The notes beneath the pieces were generated by a model. The model had not been told where the DNA came from. It did not search any database and saw only the letters and a program-made list of their open reading frames with translations. Below, piece after piece: positions 22,887 to 27,573 of a DNA stretch of 27,573 bases (positions within the stretch are counted from its first letter, which is position 1; every line of letters begins with the position of its first letter). This DNA is from Desulfuromonadales bacterium. GTDB lineage: Bacteria > Desulfobacterota > Desulfuromonadia > Desulfuromonadales > BM103. The DNA lies in contig JAOUDB010000006.1 in assembly GCA_029859485.1 (NCBI GenBank), forward strand, positions 1 through 27,573, in the 5' to 3' direction. The position numbers were made by a program, and so were the translations under genes.

Positions 22887-24272
22887 ATGAAGAAGTCACT
22901 TATTGCTCTCATTACCGGTATGATGCTTATGCTACCGGCACTCGCCCTGGCCGAAGATGCTCCAGTCTCGGAGATGACATTTATCCTGAACACCTTTTCT
23001 TTCCTGGTTATGGGTATTCTGGTTATGTGGATGGCTGCCGGTTTCGGCATGCTCGAGGCGGGCCTGGTTCGTTCCAAGAACGTTGCAACTATTTGCTTGA
23101 AGAACATCTCACTCTTCGGTATCGCCGGAATCCTCTTTTACCTCTGCGGTTACAACCTGATGTACGCCGGTGTTGATGGTGGCTATATCGGTTCTTTCGG
23201 TCTCTGGGCCGCTGACGATGCTGCTGCTTTGGCCGGTGACTACTCTGCCGGTTACTCTGCGTCCTCTGACTGGTTCTTCCAGATGGTATTCTGTGGCGCG
23301 GCCTGCTCGATCGTTTCCGGTTGTGTGGCAGAACGCATCAAGCTCTGGTCTTTCCTGCTTTTCTGCGCCATCCTCTGCGGAATCATCTATCCGATCCAGG
23401 GGTCCTGGGGTTGGGGTGGCGGTTGGCTCTCAGAGATGGGTTTTGCTGATTACGCTGGTTCCACAATCGTTCACTCTGTCGGTGGCTGGGCTGCTCTAAC
23501 CGGTGCCATTATCCTCGGTGCCCGTAAAGGCAAGTACGGCAAAGACGGTCGCGTTAATCCGATGCCTGGTTCCAACATTCCTATGGCGACTCTCGGTACC
23601 TTCATCCTCTGGATGGGTTGGTACGGTTTCAACGGCGGTTCGGTGCTTGCTCTCGGTGATGCTGCTTCCGCTATTGAGATGGGTAACGTTATGGTTAACA
23701 CCAACCTGGCTGCTTGCGGCGGCATGATCGCAGCCATGGTCATGGTGCAAATCCTTTACAAGAAAGTTGATGTTACAATGGGTCTTAACGGCGCTCTTGC
23801 CGGTCTGGTTTCCATTACTGCAGGTCCTGCGACCCCATCACTTGGGGCGGCCATCCTGATTGGTGCTGTCGGTGGCGTTCTGGTTGTGCTCGCTGTTCCT
23901 TTCTTCGACAAACTCAAAATTGACGATGTCGTCGGTGCTCTCTCGGTTCATCTGGTCTGCGGTATCTGGGGCACCATGGCGGTTCCTTTCACCGACGGAG
24001 AAGCCAGCTTCCTGACCCAGTTCATCGGTGTTGCAGCAACCGGCGCCTTTGTTCTGGTTGCGTCCTCGGTCGTCTGGTTGCTCATCAAGTACACCATTGG
24101 TGTTCGCTGCAGTGAAGAAGATGAGTATCGCGGCCTTGATGTCTCTGAAATCGGCATGGAAGCCTATCCTGATTTCCAAACTGTGCACCTCGGTGGCATG
24201 GGCACTCCTGCTCCCGGCCTAGGTGATTCGCCTGCAATGCGTGCAGCGACCAAGCCGGTTCGTCAGAACTAA
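22887..24272 (+). CDS. amtB: Ammonium channel AmtB
   Basis: The 461-residue protein has an N-terminal signal peptide (MKKSLIALITGMMLMLPALALA) and eleven membrane helices. The twin pore histidines are present in STIVHSVGGW and SVHLVCGIWGT. The conserved Asp of DYAGSTIVH and the family blocks MGWYGFNGGS and NTNLAACGG are also seen. The channel conducts ammonium into the cell and is closed by unmodified GlnK, encoded just upstream, with an ATAAGGAG site before its ATG. The cytoplasmic tail (GVRCSEEDEYRGLDVSEIGMEAYPDF) has the usual C-terminal regulatory motif. An intrinsic terminator follows. There is no unusual feature in the coding sequence. Confidence 0.97.
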   Translation: MKKSLIALITGMMLMLPALALAEDAPVSEMTFILNTFSFLVMGILVMWMAAGFGMLEAGLVRSKNVATICLKNISLFGIAGILFYLCGYNLMYAGVDGGYIGSFGLWAADDAAALAGDYSAGYSASSDWFFQMVFCGAACSIVSGCVAERIKLWSFLLFCAILCGIIYPIQGSWGWGGGWLSEMGFADYAGSTIVHSVGGWAALTGAIILGARKGKYGKDGRVNPMPGSNIPMATLGTFILWMGWYGFNGGSVLALGDAASAIEMGNVMVNTNLAACGGMIAAMVMVQILYKKVDVTMGLNGALAGLVSITAGPATPSLGAAILIGAVGGVLVVLAVPFFDKLKIDDVVGALSVHLVCGIWGTMAVPFTDGEASFLTQFIGVAATGAFVLVASSVVWLLIKYTIGVRCSEEDEYRGLDVSEIGMEAYPDFQTVHLGGMGTPAPGLGDSPAMRAATKPVRQN

Positions 24273-24285
24273 AATAGTCCGTTCT

Positions 24286-24319
24286 TCCCGCGGGGGAATC
24301 GACCCCGCGGGATTTTTTT
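24286..24319 (+). terminator. Intrinsic terminator of glnK-amtB
   Basis: CCCGCGGGG (24287-24295) pairs with CCCCGCGGG (24303-24311), extended by a T-A pair, with a seven-base loop and seven Ts (24313-24319). Confidence 0.92.
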
Positions 24320-24352
24320 GTCAATTTTTCGGGTTACCTTAAGGGGAAAAAA

Positions 24353-25091
24353 ATAAAATAAGTGGTATCGGCTCTAATTGTTATCGTCCATGCTGTTCTT
24401 GTGGTTAGTGCCCCTGTTATGGCTGTTATTGAAGTTGAAGGTGACGCTTACATTGATTACTACGACAAGTATCTCTGGCGCGGTTTTGACCTGAGTGGTG
24501 GTACTCCAGTCGTACAAGGTGGTGTGGACCTGAGCGCAAAGGGCTTTACTCTGAGTTACTGGACTAACATCCAGACCAAAGACGATGTGGTTCTTGGTAA
24601 CGATGTTAATAGTGGAGACGCAACAGAAACAGATATAACATTTGACTATACCTTCAGCCCAACAGATAAGCTTTCGGTTAGTGTGGGAACAATCTGGTAT
24701 GCTCTGGACGGTGCTGAAGACACCAAAGAAGCTTACCTCGGACTGGCACTCGACACCATTCTTGAGCCTTCATTGACTCTTTACTATGATTACGACCAGG
24801 TTGATGAAAATGCTCTTTTTTATTCTGTGTCAATCGGTCAATCAATCGAGATGAATGACGCCTTGATTTTAAGCGTTGGTTCTCTCGTCAGCTTCAACGA
24901 TGAAAGTGACTATGCTGTTGGCAATTACTCCGACTGGCACAACTACGAATTGAGCGTAGGTGCTGACTAAGCTTTGACCGACCAAATCTCACTTTCTCCT
25001 TCGTTTTTTTTCCGAAGGAATCAGTGATGAATCCAAGGATACGATCGATAGTGAAATGATGGCTGGTGTGACGGTAACTTTAGCTTTCTAA
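24353..25091 (+). pseudogene. Decayed TorF-like outer-membrane porin gene
   Basis: An open frame from GTG 24362 to TAA 24970 encodes 202 residues with a signal peptide (cleavage after VMA) and beta-strand-rich sequence starting VEGDAYIDYYDKYLWRGFDL, typical of TorF-family putative porins. Four changes suggest loss of function. (1) The best-placed start, six bases after AAGGGG, is ATA (24353), where ATG would be expected. (2) Two codons later is TAA (24359), where AAA would fit. (3) TAA at 24968 replaces a likely Tyr (GAD-Y-ALTDQ). (4) A run of eight Ts (25004-25011) shifts frame; with seven Ts the frame continues to GVTVTLAF and TAA 25089-25091, a proper porin C-terminus. The bulk is intact, so decay looks recent. 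Sequencing error at one site is possible, at all four unlikely. Confidence 0.7.
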
Positions 25092-25114
25092 ATCTCGCAA
25101 AGTTTATTTCTAAC

Positions 25115-25172
25115 GTCAGGTTGCTACCTGACAGAAAGGCCGCCATGTTTTAACAACATGGCGACCTTTTTT
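25115..25172. terminator. Two hairpins between the porin relic and msrB
   Basis: GTCAGGT (25115-25121) pairs perfectly with ACCTGAC (25126-25132). A second, longer stem (25137-25149 with 25155-25167, one mismatch) has a five-base loop and a T-tract (25167-25172). It is a good plus-strand terminator and, read in reverse, can also end the msrB transcript. Confidence 0.8.
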
Positions 25173-25212
25173 GTATTAATCGCCGAAAAAACTGTTTGAG
25201 AACATTTTTTCG

Positions 25213-25749
25213 CTAAGTTTTGGCAAACGTAAGAGAAACAGAGTTAATGCAGTAGCGCAGCCCGGTCGGCTTCGGTCCGTCTTCAAAGACATGACCGAGA
25301 TGACCTTTACAGCGACTGCAGTGAACTTCGTTGCGCACCATCATCCACTTGCGGTCTTTTGATATGCCGATGTTCTCCATCGCGATCGGCTGATAGTAGC
25401 TGGGCCAACCTGTTTTGGAGTCGAATTTATGGTCCGAGTGAAAGAGGTCCTGCCCACAGCAGACACACTGGTAAATACCTGTTTCATAAAACTTGTCGTA
25501 TTCACCGGTAAAAGCGCGCTCAGTACCATGCTTCCTGGTCACGTCAAATTGCTCAGGAGTTAAAAGTTCTTTCCATTCCTGCTCTGTTTTATATATTTTG
25601 CTGACCATAATGAATGTTCCTTTAGCGGCGGACCAGACATTGATCTGACCTGCTTCTTGTGCAAACAGGTTGCCGACCGTTCCAAGGCCACCGCACATGG
25701 AGATAAATGCACCCGTTGATAAGGTTTTTATGAATGTTCGGCGAAGCAT
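25213..25749 (-). CDS. msrB: Exported methionine-R-sulfoxide reductase (MsrB)
   Basis: MsrB reduces methionine-R-sulfoxide in oxidised proteins. I chose the ATG at 25749, because GGAGG precedes it and it gives a proper twin-arginine signal (MLRRTFIKTLSTGAFISMCGG). A longer frame to 25830 has no such site. The mature domain (about residues 48-178) has the zinc cysteines CVCCG (95, 98) and CSRCKGH (144, 147), the GWPSY loop (114-118) and the catalytic cysteine in LRYCINSVSLTF (C167). All key residues are present. The Tat-like signal implies periplasmic repair. It is preceded by 95 bp without genes, and the CIA30 gene lies upstream. Confidence 0.94.
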   Translation of the reverse strand: MLRRTFIKTLSTGAFISMCGGLGTVGNLFAQEAGQINVWSAAKGTFIMVSKIYKTEQEWKELLTPEQFDVTRKHGTERAFTGEYDKFYETGIYQCVCCGQDLFHSDHKFDSKTGWPSYYQPIAMENIGISKDRKWMMVRNEVHCSRCKGHLGHVFEDGPKPTGLRYCINSVSLTFAKT

Positions 25750-25867
25750 AGGCTCCTCCATCGCAAGCAGACTATCTTGTGAAATCAACGAAACACATGT
25801 GCGCTTCGAGCTATGATTGTATCCTAACATACCTCGGTAATTGTTGCAGAAGGGGGCGCTGGATAAA

Positions 25868-25889
25868 GTGGCGAGAATGATGTCGCCAC
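25868..25889 (-). terminator. Hairpin after the CIA30 gene
   Basis: GTGGCGA (25868-25874) pairs perfectly with TCGCCAC (25883-25889). On the minus strand it is followed by TTTATCC, a short T-tract, about 38 bases after the CIA30 stop. It is a weak terminator candidate. Confidence 0.5.
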
Positions 25890-25926
25890 CGGGGTCTTGC
25901 CTCGGTAACGTTTTTGCGACAAACCT

Positions 25927-26436
25927 TTAGCCTACGCCCTTAATCCAGGCGATTTCACACTGGAAGTGGCCTTCCTGTCGGTCGGAGATAAACAGGCCGA
26001 AACTTGTTACCTTAGCGGCGTCCATAGGGGGAACCGTCGAAAGCTTGATGCCGTGATGAGTCGGGGTAAGATCTGCAAAGGGTAGGGTGATCTCTTGCCA
26101 GGTGTCTTTGTTTGTAGTGAAGGTGGCTTGGTAGCTGACGCCGTCGAAAAAGTGATCTGTACGCAAACTGAGCTTGTAGTTTTTGCCGTCGCCGCGCAGA
26201 CGGAGAGTGAGGCCAGAGTAAGCAGACAGATCATATTGCGCTGTGTTTGATCGGATCGAGGCAAAACCGCCATTGTTTTCGAAGGAGACATCGCCGGAAA
26301 AACGTAAGCCAACGCCTTCGATATACTGTGGCTGACTCAGGGACCTTCCGCCCATGATGCGGTCGTCAACAGCGTCCCATGAGCACGTCGATGGTGCGGT
26401 GAAATCGAGAATCATATTGTTAGATGAATGGCTCAT
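25927..26436 (-). CDS. CIA30-family protein
   Basis: The 169-residue protein is a single CIA30 (NDUFAF1-like) domain. It begins with the domain signature WDAVDDRIMGGRS (residues 20-32), followed by GLRFSGDVSFENNGGFASIRS and LRLRGDGKNYKLSLRT, a beta-sandwich with the usual Gly-rich turns. In mitochondria CIA30 assists complex I assembly; bacterial copies are of unknown role and usually stand alone. No signal peptide is visible, so it is probably cytosolic. GGAGA lies just before the ATG. It is in the same direction as msrB but separated by a hairpin, so shared transcription is doubtful. Confidence 0.88.
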   Translation of the reverse strand: MSHSSNNMILDFTAPSTCSWDAVDDRIMGGRSLSQPQYIEGVGLRFSGDVSFENNGGFASIRSNTAQYDLSAYSGLTLRLRGDGKNYKLSLRTDHFFDGVSYQATFTTNKDTWQEITLPFADLTPTHHGIKLSTVPPMDAAKVTSFGLFISDRQEGHFQCEIAWIKGVG

Positions 26437-26570
26437 TCTTTTTTCTCCGTGGATTATATCCGCTGCATAAAATTGTTACCTACAGTCAAGGCTTCTACCG
26501 CGACTCACGGGCCAATGTCAATCCAGGAGACGCTCCTGCCTCGGGTATAGTAAAACAGTTCTCTGATAAC

Positions 26571-27573
26571 TCACAAATAAGAAATGATGGCGCCACCCAC
26601 ACCGGTTGCAACCACCACGATCCATGGTGGTGTTTTCCAATAAACCAGCATCACGAAAGCCAGCAAGGCGAGAACAAAGTCCGAGGCAGAGAGAATTCCG
26701 CTGGTCCAGACAGGGTCATAGAAGGCGGACAACAGGAGCCCGACGACTGCGGCATTGACGCCAACCAGCGCTTTCTTGATGCGAGGATTTTTACGCAGGT
26801 CCTCCCAGAAGGGGAGAATCCCTGTGACCAGAAGAAATGATGGTAGAAAAATTGCCAGCAAGCATAAGAACCCGCCGAACCAACCGCTTGGCGCCGTGTT
26901 CATTGCTGTTCCGAGGTAGGCGGCAAAGGTGAAAAGAGGGCCTGGCACGGCCTGGGCGGCACCGTATCCTGCCAAAAACATATCCTGATTGATCCAGCCC
27001 GGATTAACAACCTCCGCTTTTAGCAAGGGCAGAACAACATGCCCGCCGCCGAAGACCAAGGCTCCGGAACGATAGAAGCTGTCAACCAGAGCAAGAGCTT
27101 GTGAACCTTGTTGAGCAAGGATAGGTAGAGACAGCAGCAGGGCAAAGAAGAGGGTGAGGCTGATCACTGAGATTTTTTTGCTTAAGGTGAAGAGGTGGGG
27201 GGTGTGATCGTTTGATGCTTCATAATTAAGAAAGAATAAACCCAGGATCATGCCGCAGCCGATTGCCGACATCTGACCGAGGATGCCAGGCAGGATAAGG
27301 GTGAGGAGGGCTGCGAATATCGCAACACTTCTCCTCGGCCAATCGGGGCACAACATCCTGCTCATACCCAGGATGGCCTGTGCGACTACGGCAACGGCTG
27401 CGACTTTCAAGCCGTGCAGCCAACCTGTTTGAACCACCGATTCATCGAGTGCGGCGATTCCATAAGCAAAAAGAATCAAGGCGATGGCTGAGGGCAGGGT
27501 GAATCCAACCCAGGCGGCGATGCCACCACGCAGGCCCGCCTGGGTGATGCCGATGCCGATGCCGATCTGACTG
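26571..27573 (-). CDS. chrA: Chromate transporter ChrA, 5' end off the window
   Basis: The reading frame runs beyond the right edge (no stop between 27480 and 27573), so the TTG at 27479 is an internal leucine codon, not a start. The visible 334 residues include one complete and one partial CHR domain. The second domain begins FYRSGALVFGGGHVVLPLLKAEV, the standard CHR signature, and continues with GYGAAQAVPGPLFTFAAYLG. The first, cut by the window end, shows QAGLRGGIAAWVGFTLPSA. ChrA exports chromate or related anions using the membrane potential. About 10 helices are seen. A gcatcg-type tandem repeat encodes IGIGIGI near the right edge. Confidence 0.92.
   Translation of the reverse strand, partial: SQIGIGIGITQAGLRGGIAAWVGFTLPSAIALILFAYGIAALDESVVQTGWLHGLKVAAVAVVAQAILGMSRMLCPDWPRRSVAIFAALLTLILPGILGQMSAIGCGMILGLFFLNYEASNDHTPHLFTLSKKISVISLTLFFALLLSLPILAQQGSQALALVDSFYRSGALVFGGGHVVLPLLKAEVVNPGWINQDMFLAGYGAAQAVPGPLFTFAAYLGTAMNTAPSGWFGGFLCLLAIFLPSFLLVTGILPFWEDLRKNPRIKKALVGVNAAVVGLLLSAFYDPVWTSGILSASDFVLALLAFVMLVYWKTPPWIVVVATGVGGAIISYL

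Overview
The window looks like chromosomal core DNA of a Desulfuromonadales/Geobacterales-type anaerobe of moderate GC. This is an inference from content: system II cytochrome c assembly (CcsB plus thiol-redox helpers), a secreted eight-heme cytochrome c, a divergent Lrp-alanine dehydrogenase pair, a GlnK-AmtB unit under apparent sigma-54 plus ANTAR-type control, and a tiny HPC-ending peptide gene of the kind I recall from Geobacter relatives. I saw no transposase, prophage, CRISPR array, tRNA or rRNA.

Layout. 1-3414: the end of ccsB, then a TlpA/ResA thioredoxin, CcdA, DsbB and a DsbA-like protein, together a heme and disulfide module of the cell envelope. 3415-4150: intergenic DNA with two hairpins and a doubtful small membrane ORF. 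4169-5906: an Lrp/AsnC regulator divergent from alanine dehydrogenase. 6011-10003: a GAF/HD-GYP protein, a PEGA lipoprotein, a DjlA-like J protein and an HD-domain protein, interspersed with two copies of a roughly 115-bp imperfectly palindromic intergenic repeat. 10067-10154: a self-contained microgene for an 18-residue peptide, with its own promoter, ribosome binding site and terminator. 10253-12256: a BaxI_1-family membrane protein and the octaheme cytochrome. 16865 down to 12372 (minus strand): two LysE-type exporters, TrmO, a rhomboid protease, YbaK, a sirtuin and a small unknown protein. 17119-20119: a YcbB-type L,D-transpeptidase and, on the other strand, a TraB-family membrane protein. 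20236-20406 (minus): a probable 6S RNA. 20610-25091: a GAF-PAS histidine kinase, then glnK-amtB and a decayed outer-membrane porin gene. 25213-27573 (minus): secreted MsrB, a CIA30-domain protein and a truncated chromate transporter.

The most interesting regulation lies upstream of glnK. A sigma-54 -24/-12 site is followed by a leader of about 170 nt. The leader holds two hairpins whose six-base loops both carry A at position 1 and G at position 4. The second hairpin overlaps the 5' arm of a strong intrinsic terminator. This is the architecture of ANTAR-protein antitermination, and nitrogen control by an ANTAR protein is known in Geobacter. The most intriguing small gene is the peptide MKRYQKPRVVGSSNVHPC, whose TGC codon is followed by TGA and then TAA, so a C-terminal Cys-Sec is formally possible but unproven.
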